Shown here one piece after another: positions 17,363 through 26,026 of a stretch of 63,209 nt of DNA. Each line of letters opens with the position of its first letter. The stretch's first letter is position 1. The translations under genes were made by a program, and so were the position numbers. The notes beneath the pieces are model-generated. The model worked only from the letters and a program-made list of their open reading frames with translations, made no database searches and was not told the origin of the DNA. Source of the DNA: a virus; the IMG/VR virus record IMGVR_UViG_3300035670_011686, positions 1 through 63,209 of that record; one strand, given 5' to 3'.

Positions 17363-17979
17363 TAACTAATTCTTTTTAAAAATCCGTTAGTGTTGAAAGT
17401 TGTATTGGTACCGAAAAAATCACACCATTTTCTGTCTATGATATATTGATTATTTTCACCCATAAATTGTTCAATTGACCTTACAGGACCACCGCCATAA
17501 TCTTTACCTAAACCAATATGAATTAATGCACCATCTTCGATAATGAAATAACTATTGAGTGTTACAACATTTTTAAATTTGTGAAGAATTTCGTAAGAAT
17601 GTTCATATGTGTGTGAACCATCATCAATAACCAATACTGTTTCGAAACCTTCAGTATTTTTTAAATCATATGACTGATATCCACCCAAGAATCTTTTAAT
17701 CCTTTTGTTTTCTAAAATTAGAGAATCCATAGGATATTCTGTAATGTCTATTGTATGGATTTCACCCTTACCAATCAAATCTAACATGTCAGCCATGTAT
17801 AAAGAAGCACCACCATGATTAGTTCCGATTTCGACAATTAAATCGGGTTTAACTTCATTAATTATCATTTGATAAAGTAGATAATCAAATGGATTTTTAA
17901 TCATCTTTATACCTCGATAAGTCACTTTATGATGACCATCAACAATTTTTTGGAGATTTAATTCTAATTCGTTATTCAT
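17362..17979 (-). CDS. CmcI-family SAM-dependent O-methyltransferase
   Basis: This 205-residue protein has the SAM-binding strand and glycine loop PDLIVEIGTNHGGASL (about 45-60), an acidic IDI after strand 2, and VIDDGSHTYEH (about 118-128). The GGGPVRSIEQFM and GFLKRIS ends are typical of the cephalosporin-hydroxylase/rhamnosyl O-methyltransferase family. It shares one base with the GT11 gene. A role in methylating a sugar hydroxyl on the glycan is the natural reading, with substrate unknown. Confidence 0.8.
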   Translation of the reverse strand: MNNELELNLQKIVDGHHKVTYRGIKMIKNPFDYLLYQMIINEVKPDLIVEIGTNHGGASLYMADMLDLIGKGEIHTIDITEYPMDSLILENKRIKRFLGGYQSYDLKNTEGFETVLVIDDGSHTYEHSYEILHKFKNVVTLNSYFIIEDGALIHIGLGKDYGGGPVRSIEQFMGENNQYIIDRKWCDFFGTNTTFNTNGFLKRIS

Positions 17980-17981
17980 AG

Positions 17982-18782
17982 TTACAAGGAGTTTACAAAA
18001 TTCGACACAACACTTTTTAGTCTTTCCCTAAAATGTGCATGAGGTTTACTTAATTCATAATTTATTTCAACATATTCCAACATATTAGAATAAGTTTCAG
18101 GTGTTAAATTTTTAATTACTTCAGTAATTTCTTCCAAAGAGTTCACAATGAACATACCTCGGGTATCAAAAAATTCTGAGATATTAGGACATCCAACATA
18201 AATTGGAATTGTTTTAGTTTGAAAACAATCCATCAATTTTTCGGTGAAAAAATTTTCTTTTGAGAAATTTTCGATTGCAATGTGATATTGAGAATAAAAA
18301 AGTTCATTTTTTCTGTCATTATCCTGCATTTTCCTATCAACACCCTCACCCGAAAAAGGATTATTAATACTTCCGAATAGGTGTAAATCTACATTTTCAA
18401 TTTTATTTTTAATCTGAGGTAATTGTTGGCGAAGAAGATGGTTTGGAGAAAGTTGTTTTCCACCAATTAGTGAAGTAACACAAAATTCTTTTTCTTGAGA
18501 AGAATCATAATCCAAAATCCATGTCATACCAAAAGTATGAAGGCGAGCGTTTGGGCACCGTTCCAAAATTTCTTTATCAAAAGTAAGAATTAAATCAAAC
18601 TCATTGTATCTACCAAAGACAACTTCTTTTACTCTACTTACTTCATCAGGTTCAACTAACCATAAAACTCGAATAGAATTTTTTGGGGTGTTAGGAAAAT
18701 TATCAACATACAATTCACAGGGTTTGTTTGTTTCTATATTAACTCGTAAGTCCCAATTTGAAATTTTTTCAACGTTATACAT
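17982..18782 (-). CDS. GT10-like fucosyltransferase
   Basis: The 266-residue protein carries the GT10 C-terminal core: HIAIEN (167-172), TEKLMDCF (180-187) and TIPIYVGCPNI (191-201). This core binds GDP-fucose in alpha-1,3/1,4-fucosyltransferases. There is no transmembrane anchor and no heptad-repeat tail as in Helicobacter enzymes. With the GT11 gene two places away, the phage encodes two distinct fucosyltransferase families. It overlaps the GNAT gene by 8 bases. Confidence 0.78.
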   Translation of the reverse strand: MYNVEKISNWDLRVNIETNKPCELYVDNFPNTPKNSIRVLWLVEPDEVSRVKEVVFGRYNEFDLILTFDKEILERCPNARLHTFGMTWILDYDSSQEKEFCVTSLIGGKQLSPNHLLRQQLPQIKNKIENVDLHLFGSINNPFSGEGVDRKMQDNDRKNELFYSQYHIAIENFSKENFFTEKLMDCFQTKTIPIYVGCPNISEFFDTRGMFIVNSLEEITEVIKNLTPETYSNMLEYVEINYELSKPHAHFRERLKSVVSNFVNSL

Positions 18783-19209
18783 TTTTTTCTAATTTTTTTA
18801 AATCGAATCTCATAGTTATTGACTCTTGATTAAATCCATTTTTTTTATAAAAATTAATCCTTTCAGGAAAACAAGATAAAATTATTTTATAACACCCAAA
18901 ATTTTCAGCCTTTTTAATTAATTCTTGTATTAATTGAGTGCCAATGTTATTTCCTCTATAATCCTCTCTAACTACAACATCTTCAATACATCCAGCAATA
19001 CCACCATTACGAATAATTTTTTGTTGTAAATGTAAAGTTGCTGAACCAACAATTTCACCATTAAACTCCGCAATTACCATGTGATTATCATTCTTAAACC
19101 ATTTATCTAATGTTGATTCATTTATTTCATCAACTGACCACACTTCTTTAAGTGTTTTTAATAACCCGCTTGTAGAGTCATTTCTTTCAAAATCACGAAT
19201 AACTAACAT
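18775..19209 (-). CDS. GNAT acetyltransferase, GNA1-like
   Basis: This 144-residue GNAT protein has CIEDVVVREDYRGNNIGTQL (about 84-103), which includes the acetyl-CoA-binding RGxxIG loop, followed by CYKIILSCFPERINFYKKNGF. The order resembles glucosamine-6-phosphate N-acetyltransferase (GNA1). In this operon it may acetylate an amino sugar, possibly the product of the DegT-family aminotransferase next door. The acceptor is inferred. Confidence 0.75.
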   Translation of the reverse strand: MLVIRDFERNDSTSGLLKTLKEVWSVDEINESTLDKWFKNDNHMVIAEFNGEIVGSATLHLQQKIIRNGGIAGCIEDVVVREDYRGNNIGTQLIQELIKKAENFGCYKIILSCFPERINFYKKNGFNQESITMRFDLKKLEKNV

Positions 19210-19210
19210 A

Positions 19211-20368
19211 TCAATTTAAATTTTTATTTACTTCTATTACTTTTTCTATGATATATTTCACATCATCGTCATTTAAGTTCATATGTAATGGTAGTGTTAT
19301 TAATTTTTCAGAAATAGTTAAAGAGTTTGGACAAGTACCAAATCCGTGTTTATACATTTTATAATTGGTGTTGTCTCTATAGTGAACTCCAGGATAAATT
19401 CCATTCGAGTTTAATAGTTCCATAAATTTATTTCTTTGATTAACAACAATTTGAAATAAATGTCTTGATGACAATACACAATCTTTATGAGTTTTTATAG
19501 TTTGAATTCCATGTTTTGTTAATTCTTTTTCATAAATTTCACAGATTTCTCTTCTTCTGTTATTATCTTCGTCAAGATATTTTAAACCAACTAATGCCAT
19601 TGATGCCATAATTGAGTTTCCATGGTATTTGTAACCAACGTCAACTAAATCATATTCCCACTTATAATTTCCTTTGTCATTACTTCTTTGGTATGTGTCT
19701 TTATTAATACCTAACCAAGATAGTTTTCTAACTAAAGTATCGTAGTCCTCATTTGCAAAACAAATCATACCTGAATCTGCCGTTGGTAAGTTTTTAACGG
19801 CTTGGAAACTAAATACGGTTACGTCAGCTCTATGACCAACATGTTCAGGTTGACCTGTATTGGGGTTTTTAATAAAAGTTCCTGCCATATGGGCAGCATC
19901 CAAGATTACTTTCAATTTATGTTTTTTAGCCAATTCTATTACAGAATTTAATTGACCTGTATTCCCCCCAATTCCAATGAATAGAATTGCTTTGGTTTTT
20001 TTGGTTATTTTTGATTCTATTGATTTGGGGTCCAAACATAGAAACTCATCAACATCCGCAAACACTGGTTTTAGATTTTCGTAAACGATTGCATGATTTG
20101 AGGAAACGAATGTCAGAGGACTTGTTATAATCTCATCACCATCGTTCCACTTATTGGCATCTTTAAGAATCTTGAACGCCAAGTGTAATCCTGAGGTGTT
20201 AGAATTTATAAAATGAGCAAATGGAAGGTTGGTATACTCCTTCCATTTCTCTTCAATTTCTACGGTCTTAAATCCCAAACCAGTCCATCCTCTATCTAAG
20301 CAAACTGAAATATGTTCTTGAATTTCTTCTTTCCTAAACTTGGGAACAAAAAGTTGTATATTTTTCAT
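19211..20368 (-). CDS. DegT/DnrJ/EryC1 sugar aminotransferase
   Basis: This 385-residue PLP enzyme retains the catalytic lysine: Lys192 in FSFQAVKNLPTADSGM. LDAAHMAG lies at about 156-163, and the GVHYRDNTNYKMY end (about 332-345) is family-typical. It should transaminate a keto-sugar nucleotide. GDP-4-keto-6-deoxymannose from Gmd is a plausible substrate, which would give GDP-perosamine, but a dTDP- or UDP-keto-sugar from the host cannot be excluded. It is clearly distinct from the ColD-like paralogue, which has His in place of Lys. Confidence 0.82.
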   Translation of the reverse strand: MKNIQLFVPKFRKEEIQEHISVCLDRGWTGLGFKTVEIEEKWKEYTNLPFAHFINSNTSGLHLAFKILKDANKWNDGDEIITSPLTFVSSNHAIVYENLKPVFADVDEFLCLDPKSIESKITKKTKAILFIGIGGNTGQLNSVIELAKKHKLKVILDAAHMAGTFIKNPNTGQPEHVGHRADVTVFSFQAVKNLPTADSGMICFANEDYDTLVRKLSWLGINKDTYQRSNDKGNYKWEYDLVDVGYKYHGNSIMASMALVGLKYLDEDNNRRREICEIYEKELTKHGIQTIKTHKDCVLSSRHLFQIVVNQRNKFMELLNSNGIYPGVHYRDNTNYKMYKHGFGTCPNSLTISEKLITLPLHMNLNDDDVKYIIEKVIEVNKNLN

Positions 20369-21075
20369 ATTAGAAATTTTTTATTACAATACTCAATATC
20401 TTTGCAGAGTAAATCACTATGTTTTGATGCCCATTGACTTGTTAATGTATGGTCACCGATTCCAATTACAATTCTGTAATCTTTCAAGACACCAGGATAA
20501 TCATATTTAATAAACATTCTGTACCATAATTCACAATCTATCATATAGATTACTTCTGGGTCAAAATATTCTTCTCGGGGTATTAATCCAACACTTGGAC
20601 AACCAACATAATTGATTCCCCTTAGTAGGTGTCTACCATCGTTCTCAATTCGAGGTATAATTGGGTTTGACCATTCTCCTGTTCCGTAGTTTAAATGTTT
20701 GCAACCACTAATAACCCATTTGTGACCTTCATTTAACAAATCAACCATTAATTGAATACTATCCGAGCCTTCAATGTAATCATCTAAGTTCATCAACTTA
20801 ATAAAATCACCTGATGAGTTTTTTATTGCATTGTTTGTGTTGTGTGCTGGCCATCCTATATTCTCAGTATATCTAAGATAAACAATTTTATCGTTATTAA
20901 GAGATTCAATGTATTGTTGGATGTTATCAGTTTTGGAGTGGTCGGAAATAATAATTTCGATATTCTGATAAGTTTGTTCCAAAATAGATTCTACATTCTT
21001 CCTTAGAAATTCTACGCCTCTTCCATTAGCTTCATAAGTTGGAATACAAACTGATATTTTGGGGGTATTATTCAT
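20365..21075 (-). CDS. GT2 family glycosyltransferase
   Basis: The 236-residue GT-A enzyme begins KISVCIPTYEANGRGVEFL and has the second strand IEIIISDHSKTD. An acidic donor-site motif lies in FIKLMNLDDYIEGSD (about 90-104), with LDD as the DxD equivalent. No membrane segment is seen. It overlaps the next GT2 gene by 8 bases, so the pair probably acts in sequence. Confidence 0.82.
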   Translation of the reverse strand: MNNTPKISVCIPTYEANGRGVEFLRKNVESILEQTYQNIEIIISDHSKTDNIQQYIESLNNDKIVYLRYTENIGWPAHNTNNAIKNSSGDFIKLMNLDDYIEGSDSIQLMVDLLNEGHKWVISGCKHLNYGTGEWSNPIIPRIENDGRHLLRGINYVGCPSVGLIPREEYFDPEVIYMIDCELWYRMFIKYDYPGVLKDYRIVIGIGDHTLTSQWASKHSDLLCKDIEYCNKKFLI

Positions 21076-21787
21076 TTTTAATTCTTGTATAAGGAGATTT
21101 ATTTCTTATTAATGTAGTTGTTTTATTAACATTTGACATATTAACTTTATGGTCATTTAAAGGGTTCGATTCATTGTATGTGTACAAAATTTCGGAGATA
21201 AATTTGAAATGTTCCATTCCTGACATTTCCAACATCGGGAACATAAATGCCAAGTCACCGGCAACTGACCAATACTCACCAGTTTCATTTTTTAAATCAT
21301 TCTCATCAATTTTTTTCCATAACCAAGACTTCCAAGTTCTAAGATGAGACAATGTGAATGTTTGTTTTCTTAAATTTTCTACAGAAGTGGGGGGACTGGC
21401 AAAACCAGGTCTACCATTATGATAATTGAATGAACCGCTGGTCATCCAAATATTTTCAGAACTGTAAATTTCATTAATCCTTGAAAATACCTTAGAATTT
21501 GGTAACCAATCATCGCCATCGACCTCTACACATATTTCATCATCAGATAAATTCATGTACCGTATTACTAAATCATAGTTTCCTGGTTGATATAATTTCT
21601 TTGTATTTTCGATTAGAACGAATCTCGAGTCATTTTGGATTATTTCTTTGACTTTTTTTGTGGTACCATCAGTTGACATGTCGTCCAAAATATAACAAGT
21701 AAAATCTCTGAATTGCTGTGACATTATGCTATACAGACACCTCTCAATAAAAGGTTCACAATTATATGCTGTAGTCAAAATAGTCAT
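21068..21787 (-). CDS. GT2 family glycosyltransferase
   Basis: The 239-residue GT-A enzyme starts TILTTAYNCEPFIERCLYS, with CYILDDMSTDGT (about 31-42) and the metal-binding CVEVDGDDWLP (about 81-91). The C-terminal half is shorter than in typical 300-residue GT2 proteins but keeps the acceptor-side Trp/Tyr-rich segment. It is placed directly downstream of the fused glycosyltransferase gene with no gap. Confidence 0.82.
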   Translation of the reverse strand: MTILTTAYNCEPFIERCLYSIMSQQFRDFTCYILDDMSTDGTTKKVKEIIQNDSRFVLIENTKKLYQPGNYDLVIRYMNLSDDEICVEVDGDDWLPNSKVFSRINEIYSSENIWMTSGSFNYHNGRPGFASPPTSVENLRKQTFTLSHLRTWKSWLWKKIDENDLKNETGEYWSVAGDLAFMFPMLEMSGMEHFKFISEILYTYNESNPLNDHKVNMSNVNKTTTLIRNKSPYTRIKNE

Positions 21788-23422
21788 TTATGATAATATT
21801 TTTAAAAATTCTTGTTTAACTTGTTTTGCAACATTATCGGAATAAAACTTTTCAATATCATCGGGTGGTGACGTTTTTTCTTTCGAAATTATATCTCCAC
21901 TATCATTAACCTTATAAATCCAACTATCTTTACCACTCATCCAACTTTCAATTGTGGTTCTTCCCAATTGAATTCCAGCAGTTTCATACGCGCCTTCAAT
22001 AAATGGCTTTAAGTTCCACGTTGGTGGAAAATGTTTTATACTTGGGTTGTTTAAATAACTTTTCAAATAAATTGATTTGTCTTCTCCAACTAACCACAAT
22101 TCCTTTCCAAGTGAAATCGCGTATTCACCAGCATCTTTAATTGCCATTTCTCTTAGGTAATCCACCGTTCCAACAAAAAGAATGTAACCATTCTCGTTTT
22201 TTGTGAGTGTTGGAAATCTATTTTTGTCGACAGGATTATAAATTACTGAGATTTTTTCTTCAGGTATATCAAATTTATTTATAAGGTGTTCTTTGATTTC
22301 TGGTCTGATTGCAACATAATGTTTTATAGAATCATGAATTACAGGGTCTTCAAGTTCGATTACCTCGGAGTGAATCGTTGCTATTTTATCAATCGTAGGG
22401 TATAGATTGATTATTCTCTCGGCAACAGGTTTATGTTGAATATGTATGATATCAAAATCTACTTCGGCAATTTTGTATAGTGTCGTTGGGTTTGAAACTT
22501 GAGGTTTTCCATCGGGACCCATTACCATCCACTTACCATCACCCATTTTAAAACCAGGGGCTTCCTCAAACGGTAAACATTTAATACCCTCTTTTTTTGC
22601 CAAATCTGTTAATGGACCACCTATTTGTGATAGTATCGTGACTTGACAATTTTGTTTTTGAAGAGATTTTGCTAATTCATACACATAAATTTCTGAGCCG
22701 GTAAATGTTCTGAAAAACATAGAAGAAATTAAAACTTTCATCTGTCTTTCAGGTGCAAACGGTATTTTGATTGGTAGGTTATCAGAATATTTTTTCTCAA
22801 ATATTTGTCTGTTTTTTTCCCACTGTTCATTAGTTTGTCCAACTGATTTGTGAGTAATTCTAATGTTTGTACAAACACCGATTTTTACACCCTCTAAATG
22901 ATTTTCAAGACAAAACGGTAAATCATAAAAGTGAAACCCTTCAAATTCCTCAACAAATTTTTTCTTAATTCTTTTTTTACTAACCGCAATAAATAAACCA
23001 TCCACAATTGCCGCTTGTCTAATTTCATTACCAAAATTTTGAGAATATTTGGACTCCCATTTTTTTCCATTACTTTCATGATTTACAATTCCAATCATTT
23101 TTCTTCGGTTTTCCCACCATAGACCCGAACTCGGTAGATTGACGGTTCCTGCAACACCAATGATTCCGAAATCATTTTTTTCAAAATTTCTTACAACTTT
23201 CGAGTACCAAGCGTTAGTATCAAAATAAATGTCATCATGACAAAAAATTACAATGTCACTTTGTGATTCTTCAAGTATTTCATTATAAACTTGAGATAAA
23301 GATTTTTCTCCGTTATTAATTTTTTCAATAACTTCGACATATTTTGGATTCCCCGAGGATTTTTTGAAGTATTCAATTAATTCGGGGTTATGTTTTCGTG
23401 TAGAATATCCAACTGTAATCAT
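21788..23422 (-). CDS. Bifunctional glycosyltransferase, GT-A plus GT4
   Basis: The 544-residue protein has two parts. Residues about 1-225 form a GT2-like GT-A domain (ITVGYSTRKHNPELIEYF; acidic site in DIVIFCHDDIYFD, about 55-67). From about 227 a GT-B domain starts (MKVLISSMFFRTFTGSEIY), with ISVIYNPVDKNRF and the donor-side GRTTIESWMSGKDSW (about 488-502). Two transfer steps could therefore be done by one polypeptide. It overlaps the dUTPase gene by 4 bases. Confidence 0.78.
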   Translation of the reverse strand: MITVGYSTRKHNPELIEYFKKSSGNPKYVEVIEKINNGEKSLSQVYNEILEESQSDIVIFCHDDIYFDTNAWYSKVVRNFEKNDFGIIGVAGTVNLPSSGLWWENRRKMIGIVNHESNGKKWESKYSQNFGNEIRQAAIVDGLFIAVSKKRIKKKFVEEFEGFHFYDLPFCLENHLEGVKIGVCTNIRITHKSVGQTNEQWEKNRQIFEKKYSDNLPIKIPFAPERQMKVLISSMFFRTFTGSEIYVYELAKSLQKQNCQVTILSQIGGPLTDLAKKEGIKCLPFEEAPGFKMGDGKWMVMGPDGKPQVSNPTTLYKIAEVDFDIIHIQHKPVAERIINLYPTIDKIATIHSEVIELEDPVIHDSIKHYVAIRPEIKEHLINKFDIPEEKISVIYNPVDKNRFPTLTKNENGYILFVGTVDYLREMAIKDAGEYAISLGKELWLVGEDKSIYLKSYLNNPSIKHFPPTWNLKPFIEGAYETAGIQLGRTTIESWMSGKDSWIYKVNDSGDIISKEKTSPPDDIEKFYSDNVAKQVKQEFLKILS

Positions 23423-24039
23423 TTCAAACCTGTACTACCAAATCCTTTATTTCCTCGGTCCGAGGTGCCTAAACTTTCTTTTTCGATTAGTTTAACTCGT
23501 TTACCGTTGTAAACGGGGCACAAAACTCCTTGACCTACTTTTGTTCCTTTTTCAATTGTAACCGTATAATCGTTCATGTTCATAACAATCACCTTGATTT
23601 CGCCAAGGTATCCACAATCAACAGTTCCCGGACTATTCAAGACCATTAAACCTTGATTGATTGCAAGACCACTTTTACTTCGTATCTGAAGCTCTGTACC
23701 ATCAGGTACTTCAAATGCCAAACCTGTTGGTACTAATGCCCTACCAAAAGGTAATAAACATACTTCCTCGGTACTGAATAAATCAAATCCCGAATCCAAA
23801 CTATACGCATATGAAGGTACTATCGCATCAGGGTGAAATTTGTGTAAAGGAAGTTCAATTTTTAAAAATTCCTCCTCCATAAAATCATCCAACTCTGATA
23901 AACTTTTATTCAGAGTTTTTTCATCTTCAGACTCGCTTTCTGAACTTGAAGGATTGAAAGTTAATTTTTCGACTTCTTCGATTAACTTCTGCAATTCTGC
24001 GTCGATTAAATCGTCAAGATTATCTTGGTTATCGTTCAT
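23419..24039 (-). CDS. dut: dUTPase with acidic N-terminal extension
   Basis: The enzyme hydrolyses dUTP to dUMP, keeping uracil out of phage DNA and feeding dTMP synthesis. All five trimeric dUTPase motifs are present: LDSGFDL (81-87), RSKSGLA (120-126), GTVDCGYLGEI (138-148), GTKVGQGVL (about 165-173) and RGNKGFGSTG near the C-terminus. Residues 1-60 are an acidic Ser/Glu/Asp/Leu-rich extension (SSSESESEDE at 31-40) not found in ordinary dUTPases, which are about 150 residues. It is coupled to the exonuclease gene by an ATGA overlap. Confidence 0.92.
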   Translation of the reverse strand: MNDNQDNLDDLIDAELQKLIEEVEKLTFNPSSSESESEDEKTLNKSLSELDDFMEEEFLKIELPLHKFHPDAIVPSYAYSLDSGFDLFSTEEVCLLPFGRALVPTGLAFEVPDGTELQIRSKSGLAINQGLMVLNSPGTVDCGYLGEIKVIVMNMNDYTVTIEKGTKVGQGVLCPVYNGKRVKLIEKESLGTSDRGNKGFGSTGLK

Positions 24040-24746
24040 TTCAAAGATTTTAATTTTTGAATTACATCCACCAATACCTGTACATCTCGTTCACAGTATT
24101 CGGCAATTTCTTTTAACATGTTTTTATTCCAATATGCATCATGTACTTTTGAACCAGTAACTTCACCTTCTTTAGGTGATGGTACATCCATACAAGCGCA
24201 TAGTAAATCTAACGAGCCGATTGCCGTGTACGCACCAAACTGCCATACCTCTTTTGTATCGATTGCTTTAACCTCCCAAGGTTTTGTGTCGTAAGAAGGA
24301 AGAATGGAGGGTGGAAGGATGTTTTGAATCAACATTCTTTTTGCGAGCATAGGAATATCAAAATTTTTGAGGTTATGACCACATAACCAAAAATCCAATT
24401 TTCCACATCTATCCAAAAGATTTTGACAATCTCGTAGAAGTTGGTTTTCATCATCACCTGAAAAGGTCTGTCTCTTTACTTCCCCGTTGTTTAGCACAAA
24501 TGCAACACTAACACAAACAACTTTGGCAAATTCAGGGACAAGTGCCGCTCGAGTTGCAAAAACAATATTTTTTTGGTCTTCCTTAATTTCCTTGTCTTCG
24601 GGAAATCTTTTCAGAAACCAATCAAAATATTTGTCGAATTGGTCTGCGATTCTCGGGTGGTTGGTTCGTAAGTCATCATAATTCTTTTCAAGACCTACGG
24701 TTTCGATGTCCAAAAAAAGAATTTTGTTTATTGGTGTTTTAATCAT
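24036..24746 (-). CDS. DEDD-family 3'-5' exonuclease
   Basis: This 236-residue protein has the ribonuclease-H-like exonuclease motifs: ExoI FLDIETVGL (11-19), ExoII CGHNLKNFDIPML (about 122-134) and ExoIII with AEYCERDVQVL near residue 217. The tyrosine four residues before the Asp makes it the DEDDy type. It resembles stand-alone PolB-type proofreading exonucleases of large phages and may act in repair or DNA turnover. It sits with dUTPase, so this small DNA-metabolism pair is embedded in the sugar operon. Confidence 0.82.
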   Translation of the reverse strand: MIKTPINKILFLDIETVGLEKNYDDLRTNHPRIADQFDKYFDWFLKRFPEDKEIKEDQKNIVFATRAALVPEFAKVVCVSVAFVLNNGEVKRQTFSGDDENQLLRDCQNLLDRCGKLDFWLCGHNLKNFDIPMLAKRMLIQNILPPSILPSYDTKPWEVKAIDTKEVWQFGAYTAIGSLDLLCACMDVPSPKEGEVTGSKVHDAYWNKNMLKEIAEYCERDVQVLVDVIQKLKSLK

Positions 24747-24756
24747 TTGTTTTTTT

Positions 24757-25971
24757 TTATTTAATTAGACTTTTGTAAAAATCCGCTCTTTCAACAGTAA
24801 CAATATTTAAGTCATACTTTTTTGATACAGTTTCATACAATCGTTCCCCCATGTCTTTGACAAGATTTGGATTTTTTTGAAGTTTTATAATAAACTTTGC
24901 CCAATCACCATGATTTCTATTCTCATCGACCAAAAGAGCATTACCATCGGTAAATTCGCCATTTTTAAGACAATGTTTCAAATCAATTGTATATGGACCT
25001 AAGTCAGTTGCAATCACAGCCTTTTTGTAAAATCCCGCCTCAATCACTTTGAGTTGTGACTTCATTCGATTGAACATGTGGTTTTTAATTGGTGCCAAAG
25101 ATACATCAAGTTTGGCGTAATTTCTTGCATAAGATGTCACAGGAAGAGTCCACACCCTACGATAAGACTCATTGGAAAATTCGGGATATTCTTCCCGAGC
25201 ATATTTTTTCAAAACCTTTTCATACTCTGAACTAACATACTTGTAGTTTTGTGTGAAGATTTCTTCGTAGCGTGCCCAAACAGTTTCCTCAGGTCGAATT
25301 GGTCGTTTTTTGTGCTCACCTGTCTGAGCATTTATCTCAGTAATAGTACCTCTTGTGTCGAAACCACATATAACAAATTGCAAATCTTTATAATTTTGAC
25401 TGAGCTTAGCAAACGAAGAATCTAAAAGTTGAAGGTCTGACAAATGAGATGAACCACCTAACCAACCTACTCTAAGTTTTTCATGTTCTGTTGTTGGTTC
25501 TTTGAATTGTGCCTCATCAGGATTTATTGCGTTAGGAAGTACAAACACATTTTTGTTGTATTTCCTAATTTCATCCGCAAACAATGGCGTTGTCGTTGTT
25601 ACCCAATCGGATTGTTTGATACTAGCAACAATTTTTTCGTTAATCTTATTGTAAATAATGATATCGTGAATTGGGTGGTCCTTGGTGGGATTCCAATAAT
25701 CGTCCATATCACACACTGTGACAATACCCATTTTCTTCAGATTTTCTACAAGTACATATGACTTCTCGAATTCATTAGTAATACTTCTGTGATAAACAAC
25801 AATTTGAAACTTTTTGTAAAAGTCCAAATCATCCATAGGAGGATTTAAATCTATTTCAATGTGAAAGTCTTGAGGGAATTTATTTTGAAGAAAAGTATGA
25901 GGTTCAATTGACCTAAATTTTCCAACACCAAATCGGTCAGATGGTATTACTAATACATTGATTTGTGACAT
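24757..25971 (-). CDS. GT4-like glycosyltransferase (GT-B fold)
   Basis: The 404-residue protein begins INVLVIPSDRFGVGKFRS and has a CDMDDYW acidic segment (about 93-99) followed by VFVLPNAINPDE (about 141-152), a standard GT-B inter-domain sequence. The donor half includes RVGWLGGSSHLSD and LKVIEAGFYKKAVIATDLG, where Glu in VIEA is the family carboxylate. It is the first gene of the long minus-strand operon. Confidence 0.8.
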   Translation of the reverse strand: MSQINVLVIPSDRFGVGKFRSIEPHTFLQNKFPQDFHIEIDLNPPMDDLDFYKKFQIVVYHRSITNEFEKSYVLVENLKKMGIVTVCDMDDYWNPTKDHPIHDIIIYNKINEKIVASIKQSDWVTTTTPLFADEIRKYNKNVFVLPNAINPDEAQFKEPTTEHEKLRVGWLGGSSHLSDLQLLDSSFAKLSQNYKDLQFVICGFDTRGTITEINAQTGEHKKRPIRPEETVWARYEEIFTQNYKYVSSEYEKVLKKYAREEYPEFSNESYRRVWTLPVTSYARNYAKLDVSLAPIKNHMFNRMKSQLKVIEAGFYKKAVIATDLGPYTIDLKHCLKNGEFTDGNALLVDENRNHGDWAKFIIKLQKNPNLVKDMGERLYETVSKKYDLNIVTVERADFYKSLIK

Positions 25972-25991
25972 GAATTCTATTTTAGTTCCCT

Positions 25992-25999
25992 AAAATATA
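25992..25999 (-). promoter_or_regulatory. Candidate host-type -7 box before sugar operon
   Basis: On the minus strand the sequence TATATTTT lies about 20 bases upstream of the first sugar-operon gene and matches seven of eight positions of the Bacteroidota -7 consensus (TAnnTTTG). I see no well-spaced -33 element. The TATTTAT late motif is absent here, which would fit early or middle expression. Confidence 0.25.
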
Positions 26000-26026
26000 A
26001 GAAATCAATTCACAAATGAAAAGTAC

